Source: Tractidigestivibacter scatoligenes
Lineage (GTDB): Bacteria > Actinomycetota > Coriobacteriia > Coriobacteriales > Atopobiaceae
Direction of reading: 5' to 3'
Assembly: GCF_001494635.1 (NCBI RefSeq)
Contig: NZ_LOJF01000001.1
Location: forward strand, 957,708-1,021,707
Length of the DNA stretch: 64,000 nucleotides
The stretch's first letter is position 1, and each line of letters starts with the position of its first letter. The position numbers and the translations under genes were made by a program. Below the pieces are notes generated by a model. The model had not been told where the DNA came from and searched no databases. It saw only the letters and a list, made by a program, of their open reading frames with translations. This document shows, piece after piece, positions 54,059 through 62,206 of this stretch.

Positions 54059-55201
54059 ATGAGGTTTGTCTTCGCATCCGATTCGCTTAAGGGCACCATC
54101 AGCTCTGCTCGCGCGGCTGCCATTCTCGCGGAGGAGGCCACGCGCGTGTTTCCCGGCGTGTCCTGCACCAGGCTTGCCGTGGCAGATGGGGGAGAGGGGA
54201 CCGTCGATGCCGTAGTTGCCTCTCTCGGAGGATCTCGCATCGACGCGACTGTCGAGGACCCCCTTGGCAGACCGGTCGAGGCAATGTACGGCATGCTCCC
54301 CGGGAACCGTGCCATCATCGAGATGGCCGCTGCCTCGGGACTGCCGCTTCTCACGCACGCGGAGCGAAACCCCATGCTCACCAGCACCTTTGGCACGGGC
54401 CAGCTCGTGCTTCACGCACTGCGAAACGGTGCCACTGAGGTAACCCTTGCCATTGGCGGTAGCGCCACCAACGACGGTGGCATGGGGGCCATGCGCGCGC
54501 TGGGCGTGCGCTTTCTTGACGCCGCGGGAGGGGAGCTCGATGGCACCGGCGCAGATCTGGCCCGCGTGGCAAGCATCGACGCCACCGGCCTTGACCCGCT
54601 CGTCTCGCACGCGCGCTTCCGGCTCCTATGCGACGTCGACAACCCGCTCCTTGGCCCCTGCGGTGCCACGCGCGTCTTTGCCCCGCAAAAGGGTGCCAGC
54701 CCGCAGCAGATCGAGGAGCTCGAGGAAGGCATGGCATCATACGCGAACGTGCTCGAGCGTACGCTCGGCAGCAGTGCGGACCAGCCTGGCGACGGGGCGG
54801 CAGGCGGCCTTGGCGCGGCGGTGCGCCTCTTCCTTGGGGCAACATCGGTTTCGGGCATCGATTGGGTTCTCGACGTTGTGGGCCTTGACCAGGCGCTTCT
54901 CGGCGCTGACCTCTGCATTACGGGGGAGGGCCACGCGGACGAGCAGTCACTTCACGGCAAGGTGGTCTCGGGCGTGGCGGCGCGCTGCAAGCAGGCGGGT
55001 GTGCCCTGCGTGGCTATCGTGGGCGGCATGGACCCCAGTGCCCTTGACCTCTCAAACCTGGGCGTAGATGCACTTGTGCCCACGGTTATCGACTGCAGTG
55101 ACGTGACGGACGCCCTTTTGCATGCCGAGAGGAACTACCATCTTGCCGCAGCAAGGGTCTTCTCTCTCTTGAAGCTGGGCAGGGGTCTTCCCATTACGTA
55201 A
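54059..55201 (+). CDS. Glycerate kinase (GarK/GlxK family)
   Basis: 380 residues; ATG 54059 has AGAGGGGAG upstream. The conserved blocks are FVFASDSLKGTISSARAA at the start, VADGGEGTVDAVV, GGSATNDGGMGAMRALGVRF, CDVDNPLLGPCGA and ITGEGHADEQSLHGKVVSGVA. The family phosphorylates D-glycerate to 2- or 3-phosphoglycerate, feeding glycolysis from glycerate or tartronate routes. No other glycerate-pathway gene is adjacent; the orphan EIIA follows 121 bp later. It is not possible to tell a 2-kinase from a 3-kinase by eye. Confidence 0.92.
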   Translation: MRFVFASDSLKGTISSARAAAILAEEATRVFPGVSCTRLAVADGGEGTVDAVVASLGGSRIDATVEDPLGRPVEAMYGMLPGNRAIIEMAAASGLPLLTHAERNPMLTSTFGTGQLVLHALRNGATEVTLAIGGSATNDGGMGAMRALGVRFLDAAGGELDGTGADLARVASIDATGLDPLVSHARFRLLCDVDNPLLGPCGATRVFAPQKGASPQQIEELEEGMASYANVLERTLGSSADQPGDGAAGGLGAAVRLFLGATSVSGIDWVLDVVGLDQALLGADLCITGEGHADEQSLHGKVVSGVAARCKQAGVPCVAIVGGMDPSALDLSNLGVDALVPTVIDCSDVTDALLHAERNYHLAAARVFSLLKLGRGLPIT

Positions 55202-55322
55202 GCCGCGCGTATCCCGCTCCAATTCTTGGGCGCAACGAGCTTCCCTGCTACTATTATGTAGAAAGAGGTCATCGTGCCCATGCGCGATGCCACACGTTTT
55301 CCTACGTCCAAAGGAGCACCCA

Positions 55323-55784
55323 GTGAGCGATTTCGTAACTTCCAACGACGTCTTTGTTAACCAGCACGCCGAGAGCCGCGACGAGGTGCTGCGCTTCATC
55401 TCCCAGAAGGCAGTCGAGCTTGGCGTCACCGATGACGCCGATGCCGTCTACAAGGCCTTTATCGCCCGCGAGGACATGGGCGAGACGGGCATGACCGACG
55501 GCTTTGCCGTGCCGCACGCCAAGGACGCCGCCATCAAGAAGGCAGCCGTCATCGTCTTCAAGAACGACCACGCCCTCGATTGGCCTTCCTTCGACGAGAA
55601 GCCTGTCGACATTGCCATCTCGCTGCTGGTCCCCGCCGGCGAGGCTGGCACCACGCACATCAAGCTGCTGTCCAAGACCGCCGTCCTGCTCATGAAGGAC
55701 GACTTCAAGAACCTCGTGCGTGGCTCCGACGATCCCCAGGCTATCGCCGACGCCATCAACAAGGGCATTAACGATCAGGACTAA
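55323..55784 (+). CDS. Orphan PTS EIIA, fructose/mannitol type
   Basis: 153 residues from GTG 55323 behind AAAGGAGC. The phosphorylated His lies in TDGFAVPHAKD (about residue 67), with MGETGMTDGFAVPH and ISLLVPAGEAGTTHIKLLSK as the conserved PTS_EIIA_2 (PF00359) blocks. No EIIB or EIIC is adjacent. It may pair with the orphan galactitol-type EIIB at 44.2 kb or with a permease outside the window. A terminator follows the gene. Confidence 0.88.
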   Translation: MSDFVTSNDVFVNQHAESRDEVLRFISQKAVELGVTDDADAVYKAFIAREDMGETGMTDGFAVPHAKDAAIKKAAVIVFKNDHALDWPSFDEKPVDIAISLLVPAGEAGTTHIKLLSKTAVLLMKDDFKNLVRGSDDPQAIADAINKGINDQD

Positions 55785-55830
55785 GCCAACGGGACGGGGT
55801 TTCCTTGTCCTGTGTAGCTGCTGATTTCGA

Positions 55831-55860
55831 GGGCGGCCGCATTTGCGCGCCGCCCTTCTT
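55831..55860 (+). terminator. Terminator after the orphan EIIA
   Basis: GGGCGGC (55831-55837) and GCCGCCC (55849-55855) with an 11-nt loop, followed by TTCTT, 46 bp after the stop. Confidence 0.7.
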
Positions 55861-55863
55861 ATG

Positions 55864-55894
55864 ATGAGACAAAGGGAAACTCCCTTTGTCTCAT
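55864..55894. repeat. 31-bp palindrome, copy 6
   Basis: Same perfect 14-bp arms with centre AAC. It lies between the EIIA terminator and the ribosome site (GAGAGGAG) of the DJ-1 gene, 14 bp before its start. Confidence 0.9.
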
Positions 55895-55908
55895 GAGAGG
55901 AGTACGGA

Positions 55909-56490
55909 ATGTTCAGGCAGTCGACCGACAAGCGCGTCGCAGTGTTCGTGGCCAACGGGCTCGAGGAAATCGAGGGCCTTACGGTGGTTGACCTGCTCTT
56001 CCGCGCGGGCATCCCTACAGACACCGTGTCCATCACGCCGGAGCGCACCGTGACCTCCTCGCACCAGGTTACCATCACCTGCGACCGTTCAATTGCGGAC
56101 GAAGGCTTCTCCTTCGATGACTACGACATGCTCGTGCTCCCTGGCGGCATGCCGGGAACGCTCAACCTCAAGGCGTGCGAACCCCTCACCGCTGCCGTCA
56201 TGGCCTTCGACCAGGCGGGCAAGGGCGTGGCTGCCATCTGCGCCGCCCCATCGATCTTGGCCGAGCTAGGCATTCTTACCAACCGTCCCGCAACCTCGAA
56301 CCCCAACTTCCAGCACGTGCTGGTGGAGAACGGCGCCATCCTCTCGGAGGAGCCTGCCGTGGTGGACAGCAACGTGATCACCAGCAAGGGCATGGCAACC
56401 GCTATCCCGTTTGGCCTCGAGATTGTCCGCTGGTTCCTGGGGGATGCCGCCGTCGAGGATCTCAAGCCCCGCATCGTGCTCGAGCACTAG
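55909..56490 (+). CDS. DJ-1/PfpI-family protein
   Basis: 193 residues. VAVFVANGLEEIEGLTVVDLLFRAG with the conserved Glu, LVLPGGMPGTLNL, and the nucleophile elbow GVAAICAAPSILAELGIL with its reactive Cys match the YajL/DJ-1 branch. Members act as chaperone-like or glyoxalase/deglycase proteins in oxidative or carbonyl stress. ATG 55909 follows GAGAGGAG. The Y-family polymerase gene starts at 56492, one base after its stop, so they are probably co-expressed. Confidence 0.87.
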   Translation: MFRQSTDKRVAVFVANGLEEIEGLTVVDLLFRAGIPTDTVSITPERTVTSSHQVTITCDRSIADEGFSFDDYDMLVLPGGMPGTLNLKACEPLTAAVMAFDQAGKGVAAICAAPSILAELGILTNRPATSNPNFQHVLVENGAILSEEPAVVDSNVITSKGMATAIPFGLEIVRWFLGDAAVEDLKPRIVLEH

Positions 56491-56491
56491 C

Positions 56492-57838
56492 GTGGCAGAC
56501 GCCCTTGCGGCGCGCGCACAGGAGCGCCAGTACCTCTGCATAGATCTCAAGAGCTTCTACGCCAGCGTTGAGTGCGTGGAGCGCGGCCTTGACCCGCTCG
56601 CGACGCGCCTCGTGGTGGCCGATCCCTCGCGCACTGAGAAGACCATCTGCCTTGCGGTCTCGCCGGCCATGAAGGCGCTGGGCGTGCGCAACCGCCGCCG
56701 CGTCTTCGAGATCCCCCAGACCATCGACTACGTGATGGTGCCGCCGAGAATGGCGCTCTACATGGAGCGCTCGTGTGACGTCTATGCGGTCTACCTGCGC
56801 TGGATTGCCCCGGAAGACATCCACGTCTACTCGATAGACGAGGCCTTCATGGACATCACGGGCTATCTCGACCTCTACGGCTGCACGGCGCGCGAGCTTG
56901 GTGAGCGCATTCGCGAGGATGTGGTGAAGACCACTGGCATCCCCGCCACCTGCGGGCTTGGTACCAACCTCTACCTGGCAAAGATCGCACTCGACATCAC
57001 CGCCAAGCACAGCAGGGACTTCTTTGGCGAGCTGGACGAGGAGACTTATCGCGCCACGCTCTGGAACCACCGTCCCATCACGGACTTCTGGCGCGTGGGC
57101 CCTGGCATTGCCGAGCGCCTGGCAGCCATGGGCATACATACCATGGGCCAGGTTGCCACCTACCCAGCCGAGCCCCTCTACCGGGAGTTTGGCGTTGACG
57201 CGGAGATACTCATCGACCACGCCTGGGGCGTGGAGCCCGTGACTATGGCAGACATCAAGGCCTATCGCTCCGGCTCACATTCCGTCTCGACGGCGCAGGT
57301 TCTCGGCTGCAACCGAGACTTTGCCGGTGCGCGCATCATTGCTCGCGAGATGGCAGACTCTCTCGCGCTCGACCTCGTTGACCAGCGGCTTGTTGCCAGT
57401 GGCGTGAGCCTGTACGTGGGATACGACCTCTCGGCCGAGGAGCGCGCGGGCATTCGTGACCGCTCGGACCCTCGTGCCTGGTACCGCGCCGTTGCCTCCG
57501 CCGGCGGCACCGAGCGTCTCCTTGTGCCCACCAGCTCGCGCGAACAGATCATGGCTGCAATCACGCGCATCTTCGATTCCTCCGTTGACCGTTCGCGCCC
57601 GGTGCACCGCCTTGGCCTCACGGCCACAGGCGTGCTTTCCGAGGATGCCCCCGGCGTCCAGGACAGCCTCTTTGCCACACCAGAAGCGGACGCCCGTGAG
57701 CGCCGCCGGCAGGAGGCCATCAGCGCCGTGAAGCGCAAGTTTGGAAAGAACTCGCTGCTCAAAGGCGTGGACCTTCTCCCCGAGGCAACCACGCGCGAGC
57801 GCAACCTGCAGATTGGGGGTCATCGCAGTGGAGAGTAG
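56492..57838 (+). CDS. Y-family DNA polymerase (UmuC/UvrX type)
   Basis: 448 residues. YLCIDLKSFYASVECVERGLDPLATRLVVADPSRT is the N-terminal palm with the first catalytic Asp, and VYSIDEAFMDITGYL holds the SIDE catalytic pair. GLGTNLYLAKIALDITAKH and the helix-hairpin-helix region FWRVGPGIAERLAAMGIHTMG follow, then a little-finger domain. It resembles the Gram-positive UvrX/YqjW translesion polymerases more than DinB. Start GTG 56492 comes right after the DJ-1 stop and has no clear ribosome site, so it relies on coupling. The YolD-like gene overlaps its 3' end. Likely damage-induced, though no SOS box was found here. Confidence 0.9.
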   Translation: MADALAARAQERQYLCIDLKSFYASVECVERGLDPLATRLVVADPSRTEKTICLAVSPAMKALGVRNRRRVFEIPQTIDYVMVPPRMALYMERSCDVYAVYLRWIAPEDIHVYSIDEAFMDITGYLDLYGCTARELGERIREDVVKTTGIPATCGLGTNLYLAKIALDITAKHSRDFFGELDEETYRATLWNHRPITDFWRVGPGIAERLAAMGIHTMGQVATYPAEPLYREFGVDAEILIDHAWGVEPVTMADIKAYRSGSHSVSTAQVLGCNRDFAGARIIAREMADSLALDLVDQRLVASGVSLYVGYDLSAEERAGIRDRSDPRAWYRAVASAGGTERLLVPTSSREQIMAAITRIFDSSVDRSRPVHRLGLTATGVLSEDAPGVQDSLFATPEADARERRRQEAISAVKRKFGKNSLLKGVDLLPEATTRERNLQIGGHRSGE

Positions 57839-58061
57839 CGCCGCCGGCGGGCGCGCCACGCCACATCCGCGCCAGCCCATGCCCCTCTCGGAGCGGGCAA
57901 AGATCTTCTCGCCATTTGACCCGCTCAAGGGGTATCGCGCCATGCTCGCCGAGCGCGAGCGCCAGCAGGAGGAGGGTACCGCCCACGGGCCAAGGCCGTG
58001 GCCTCACCCGGCGCCGCCTGCCATCCAGCGCGGTCCCGGGCATAATGTGGACAAGGACTGA
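57828..58061 (+). CDS. YolD-like small protein
   Basis: 77 residues from GTG 57828 behind TTGGGGGT, overlapping the end of the polymerase gene by 11 bases. SERAKIFSPFDPLKGYRAMLAERERQ matches the YolD-like pattern (charged, then W/F-x-PFxxLxGaxxxL), and YolD-like genes are typically next to UvrX-type polymerases in Gram-positive bacteria. The tail is rich in Pro, His and Gly. Role in the polymerase function is plausible but unproven. Confidence 0.72.
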   Translation: MESSAAGGRATPHPRQPMPLSERAKIFSPFDPLKGYRAMLAERERQQEEGTAHGPRPWPHPAPPAIQRGPGHNVDKD

Positions 58062-58093
58062 TGGCTGGGTACCGCTGGGATTGGGCGTGTTAC

Positions 58094-58795
58094 ATGGCAT
58101 TTGTTGAGTTCAGGGACGTCTGTAAGACCTACCACATGGGTAGCGTCGAAGTCCATGCGGTTGCCGGCATGTCCTTCGACATCGAGGAGGGCGAGCTCTG
58201 CGTGATTGTGGGGCCGTCCGGCGCCGGCAAGACCACGGTACTCAACATGCTTGGAGGCATGGACTCCTGCACCTCCGGGTCCATCCGGCTTGCGGGCCGC
58301 GAGGTCTCGGGGCTCTCTGAGCACGACCTCACACTCTACCGCCGGCATGACATTGGCTTTGTGTTCCAGTTCTACAACCTGGTGCAGAACCTCACCGCAC
58401 TCGAGAACGTCGAGCTCGCAAGCCAGATTTGCACGGATCCGCTTCCGGCAGCCGAGGTGCTTGACGAGGTTGGCCTCGCCGAGCGCAAGGACATGTTTCC
58501 GGCGCAGCTCTCCGGCGGTGAGCAGCAGCGCGTTGCCATTGCCCGCGCGCTTGCCAAGAACCCCAAGCTTCTGCTCTGCGACGAGCCCACGGGTGCCCTG
58601 GACTACGTGACGGGCAAGCAGATTCTGGGGCTTCTCCAGCGCACCTGCCGCGAGCGCGGCCGCACCGTGGCAATTGTGACCCACAACTCCGCCTTCACCC
58701 AGATCGCTAACCGAGTGATTCACGTGCGAGAGGGACGCGCCGAGAGCGTCGAGACAAACGAGTACCCGCTCGATGCGGCAGAGGTCGAGTGGTAG
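58094..58795 (+). CDS. ABC transporter ATP-binding protein (LolD/MacB type)
   Basis: 233 residues from ATG 58094, matching family N-termini ([16 protein letters not shown]). An upstream ATG at 58061 overlapping the YolD stop (TGATG) with a better AAGGA site is an alternative and would add 11 residues. Walker [37 protein letters not shown], Walker [13 protein letters not shown] and [12 protein letters not shown] are complete. It overlaps the permease gene by seven bases. It powers the large FtsX-type permease next door. Confidence 0.9.
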   Translation: MAFVEFRDVCKTYHMGSVEVHAVAGMSFDIEEGELCVIVGPSGAGKTTVLNMLGGMDSCTSGSIRLAGREVSGLSEHDLTLYRRHDIGFVFQFYNLVQNLTALENVELASQICTDPLPAAEVLDEVGLAERKDMFPAQLSGGEQQRVAIARALAKNPKLLLCDEPTGALDYVTGKQILGLLQRTCRERGRTVAIVTHNSAFTQIANRVIHVREGRAESVETNEYPLDAAEVEW

Positions 58796-61700
58796 GGGTG
58801 GCAGCCTCGCCGTTCACAAGAAGTGTGTGGAGGAGCATCCGCGGCTCGATGGGGCGCTTCCTTGCCATCACGGGCATCGTGGCCCTGGGCTGCGGCTTTT
58901 TGGCCGGCCTGCAGATGTCAGGACGAGACATGCGCCTTGCCGCGGACCGCTGGTTTGATGGCTGCAAGCTCTATGACCTGCGGCTGGTTTCCACGAAGGG
59001 CTTCTCGGAGAAGGACGTGGAGCGCGTCTCGTCTACCGAGGGCGTCACGGCGGTCATGCCCTCAAGCTCCACCGACGTGATGGCGCGCGTTGGCAACGAG
59101 CAGATGGCCGTGCGCATCACGTCGCTCGACGCGGATGCGGCGCAAGCGGCGACAAGCACGTCTGACGAGACGGTCGAGTCCTCCGACAACTCCTACCTCA
59201 ACCGCGTGCACCTGACGGCGGGGCGCTGGCCGCAGTCTGCTGACGAGTGCTTGCTCGACGGTGATGCTGCCACGCCCGGCCTTGAAGTGGGCGATACGGT
59301 GGAGGTCCTCTACGGTACGGATGACCTCGACGGCACGCTTTCGGTGCGCACCTTCACCGTGGTGGGGCTCATGAGCTCGCCGAGCTATCCCTACACAGGC
59401 ACCTTTGGCACCACGACGCTTGGTGACGGGTCCGTGAAGCAGGTGGCCTACGTGCTGCCCTCGGCCTTCTCGGACGACTACCCATGGACCACGCTCTACC
59501 TGAGCGTCGATGGGGCGGACGCAGCCGTGAGCGGAAGCTCGTTCTACGAAGATGCCATCTCACCCACGGAGGAGGCGCTCTCCGCACGCCTGGACGAGCT
59601 GGCCCAGGCACGTCTCGATGATCTGCGCCAGGATGCCCAGGCCAAGGTGGACGACGCGCAGGCTCAGCTCGACCAGGAGCGCGCGGACGCGGAATCGCAG
59701 CTTGCGGATGCCAAGTCGCAGCTGGACGACGCGGCGCAGCAGATTGCCTCGGGTGAGGAAGAGATTGCCTCCGGCAGGGCGCAACTCGAGGATGGCCGGG
59801 CGCAGCTCGAACAAAAGCGTGCCGAGGCAGCATCGCAGCTGCAGGACGCCCAGGACCAGATCGATGCCAACCAGGCAACGCTCGACCAACAGCGTCAGGA
59901 GCTCGAGACGAGCACGTCCGCCCTGCTCGCGCAGACTGGCGCCTCCTCGCTCGACGAGGCGGCCTCCTCGCTTTTTGCCCAGAAGGAGCAGGCCAGCGCA
60001 GGTATCGATGCCCTCGAACAGCAGATTTCTGCCTTGGAGGCGCTGGGTGACGCTGCGGATCAGGCAACGCTCGAGGCCCTGCGCGCTCAGCTTGCAGCGG
60101 CGCAGACATCACTCGACCAGGTAAACCAGGCGCTTGTGGGCGTGGAACAGCTCTCCTCGGCGCAGGCGCAGCTTACGGACACCCAGTCCCAGCTTGACGC
60201 CGCCAATGCCCAGCTCGACCAGCAGCGCGCGAGCGCCGAGGCAGAGCTTGCGGCTGCTCAGGCCACGCTCGACCAGAACGAGGCCCAGCTTGCCCAGGCC
60301 GAAGACCAGCTGGCGGACGCCAAGGCAAGCTACGAGGAGGGCCTTGCCAACTACCAGGAGCAGGAAGCAGACGTCCAGTCGCAGCTCGATGACGCACAGG
60401 CGAAGATCGATGATGCCCAGGCCCAGGTAGACGCGCTCGAGAAGCCCGACGTCTACCTGCTCGACCGCACGCAGGACGAGGGCGTCGAGACCTATATGCA
60501 GGACACGCGCCGCATGGACGGCATCGCTAACGTCTTTCCGGTCTTCTTCTTCCTCGTGGCTGCGCTTGTTGCGCTTACCACCATGACCCGCATGGTAGAG
60601 GACGACCGCGTCCTTATCGGCACACTCAAGGCTCTGGGCTACTCCAAGGGCCGCATCGCCTCGCGCTACCTGGTCTATGCCGCCATCGCCAGCGTGGGAG
60701 GTGCGGTTCTGGGTATCACCGTGCTCTCGCAGGCGCTTCCGGCCATCATCATGGCTTCCTACGGCGTTATCTACGCCGTGCCTGCCATGGCATGGCCGCT
60801 TCCCGTGGACCCCGCGGTGGCTCTGGTGTCTGGTGGCGTGGGCGTGGGCGTGACGCTTGTCGCTACCTGGGGTGCGGTTGTCTCAAGCCTGCGCGAGACG
60901 CCCGCCCAGCTCATGCTCCCGCTGGCGCCCAAGCCAGGGAAGCGGATTCTTCTCGAGGGCATCCGCCCGCTCTGGAACAGGCTCTCGTTCTCGTGGAAGG
61001 TCACCTGCCGCAACATGTTCCGCTACAAGCGCCGTCTTGCCATGACGGTGGCTGGGGTGGCGGGCTGCACGGCGCTGCTCTTGGTGGGCTTTGGCCTTCA
61101 CGATGCCATCTGGGACATCATCGACTGCCAGTACGGACCCATCGTTCGCTACGACACCACTGTGGGGCTCAAGGACGGTGCCACCGATGAAGACATGGCT
61201 GCCGTGGAGGACATCCTTGCCTCGACCGGCCAGGTGACACGCGAGGACCGCGTGCAGGAGGTCACCATGCACGCCGGCGCCAGCAGCGGCACCACAGACA
61301 CGCTGCGCGTGAGCGTGGTTGTCCCGCAGGATGCGTCCACCTTCGAGGGCGCGGTGACGCTGCGGAGCCGCACCACGCACGAGGAGATACCCTTCGACAA
61401 CGACTCCGTTGTCATTACCGAGAAGCTCGCGACCCGCCTGGGCATTGGCGTTGGCGACACGGTGGTGCTTCGCGACGTGGACGAGGTGGGCAACGCAACG
61501 GGCGAGGGGCATGCCCTTACGGTGACCGGCATCTGCGAGAACTACGTGGGGAACTACGTCTACGTGGGGCCCGATGCCTGGACCAAGGTGGATGCAAGTG
61601 AGCCGTCCTTCTCGACCGTTCTGGTGGCAACCACGCTCGACGCGGACGGACGCACCGCGCTCTCCGAGGCGCTCCACGACGAGGGCGCTGTCTCGACCGT

Positions 61701-62151
61701 GGCTTTCTCGTCCGAGACGATCGAGCTCTACCGGTCCATGCTCTCGGTGGTGGATGCGGTTGTCGTCGTGTTGGTGGTCTCGGCCGCGGCACTTGCTTTC
61801 ATCGTGCTCTACAACCTCACGAACATCAACGTGGCCGAGCGCGTGCGTGAGATAGCAAGCCTGCGCGTGCTTGGGTTTACACGCCGAGAGGTTCACGCCT
61901 ACATCTTCCGCGAGATAGTCATTACCGCGGCAATTGGCGACGCGGTGGGCTTGCTTCTGGGGACGTGGCTCGAGAACTTCGTAGTCACCACTGCCGAGGT
62001 CGACTACGTGATGTTTGGGCGCACCATCCACGCGACGAGCTATGGCTTTGCATTTGCCCTCACGATGGGATTCACGCTGCTAGTGATGCTCGCTATGCGG
62101 CGCCACCTCGACGCCGTTGACATGGTGGAGAGCCTGAAGAGCGTGGACTAA
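58789..62151 (+). CDS. FtsX-type ABC permease with long coiled-coil extracellular domain
   Basis: 1120 residues from GTG 58789 (GTG 58798 is an alternative). One membrane helix near residue 25 (GRFLAITGIVALGCGFLAGL) precedes an extracellular domain. Residues about 265-554 form an almost pure coiled coil of Gln/Ala/Asp/Leu-rich heptads (repeats like AQLDQERADAESQLADAKSQ). Then come three helices (VFPVFFFLVAALVAL...), a second extracellular domain and a last FtsX block (IVLYNLTNINVAERVREIASLRVLGFTRREV). Such long insertions occur in Gram-positive permeases that sense or move peptides or envelope components. Works with the ATPase just upstream. Confidence 0.88.
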   Translation: MVGVAASPFTRSVWRSIRGSMGRFLAITGIVALGCGFLAGLQMSGRDMRLAADRWFDGCKLYDLRLVSTKGFSEKDVERVSSTEGVTAVMPSSSTDVMARVGNEQMAVRITSLDADAAQAATSTSDETVESSDNSYLNRVHLTAGRWPQSADECLLDGDAATPGLEVGDTVEVLYGTDDLDGTLSVRTFTVVGLMSSPSYPYTGTFGTTTLGDGSVKQVAYVLPSAFSDDYPWTTLYLSVDGADAAVSGSSFYEDAISPTEEALSARLDELAQARLDDLRQDAQAKVDDAQAQLDQERADAESQLADAKSQLDDAAQQIASGEEEIASGRAQLEDGRAQLEQKRAEAASQLQDAQDQIDANQATLDQQRQELETSTSALLAQTGASSLDEAASSLFAQKEQASAGIDALEQQISALEALGDAADQATLEALRAQLAAAQTSLDQVNQALVGVEQLSSAQAQLTDTQSQLDAANAQLDQQRASAEAELAAAQATLDQNEAQLAQAEDQLADAKASYEEGLANYQEQEADVQSQLDDAQAKIDDAQAQVDALEKPDVYLLDRTQDEGVETYMQDTRRMDGIANVFPVFFFLVAALVALTTMTRMVEDDRVLIGTLKALGYSKGRIASRYLVYAAIASVGGAVLGITVLSQALPAIIMASYGVIYAVPAMAWPLPVDPAVALVSGGVGVGVTLVATWGAVVSSLRETPAQLMLPLAPKPGKRILLEGIRPLWNRLSFSWKVTCRNMFRYKRRLAMTVAGVAGCTALLLVGFGLHDAIWDIIDCQYGPIVRYDTTVGLKDGATDEDMAAVEDILASTGQVTREDRVQEVTMHAGASSGTTDTLRVSVVVPQDASTFEGAVTLRSRTTHEEIPFDNDSVVITEKLATRLGIGVGDTVVLRDVDEVGNATGEGHALTVTGICENYVGNYVYVGPDAWTKVDASEPSFSTVLVATTLDADGRTALSEALHDEGAVSTVAFSSETIELYRSMLSVVDAVVVVLVVSAAALAFIVLYNLTNINVAERVREIASLRVLGFTRREVHAYIFREIVITAAIGDAVGLLLGTWLENFVVTTAEVDYVMFGRTIHATSYGFAFALTMGFTLLVMLAMRRHLDAVDMVESLKSVD

Positions 62152-62206
62152 TGTACGGCTGTGCAAAGTGGCCTGAAAAAGCTGTCGGTCGAGTTCCTTA
62201 GCGCTG

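Noticed and set aside
59580..60450. Tandem DNA repeat in the second ABC permease
   Set aside because: The repetition is heptad-like at protein level (coiled coil) with no regular nucleotide period that I could identify.
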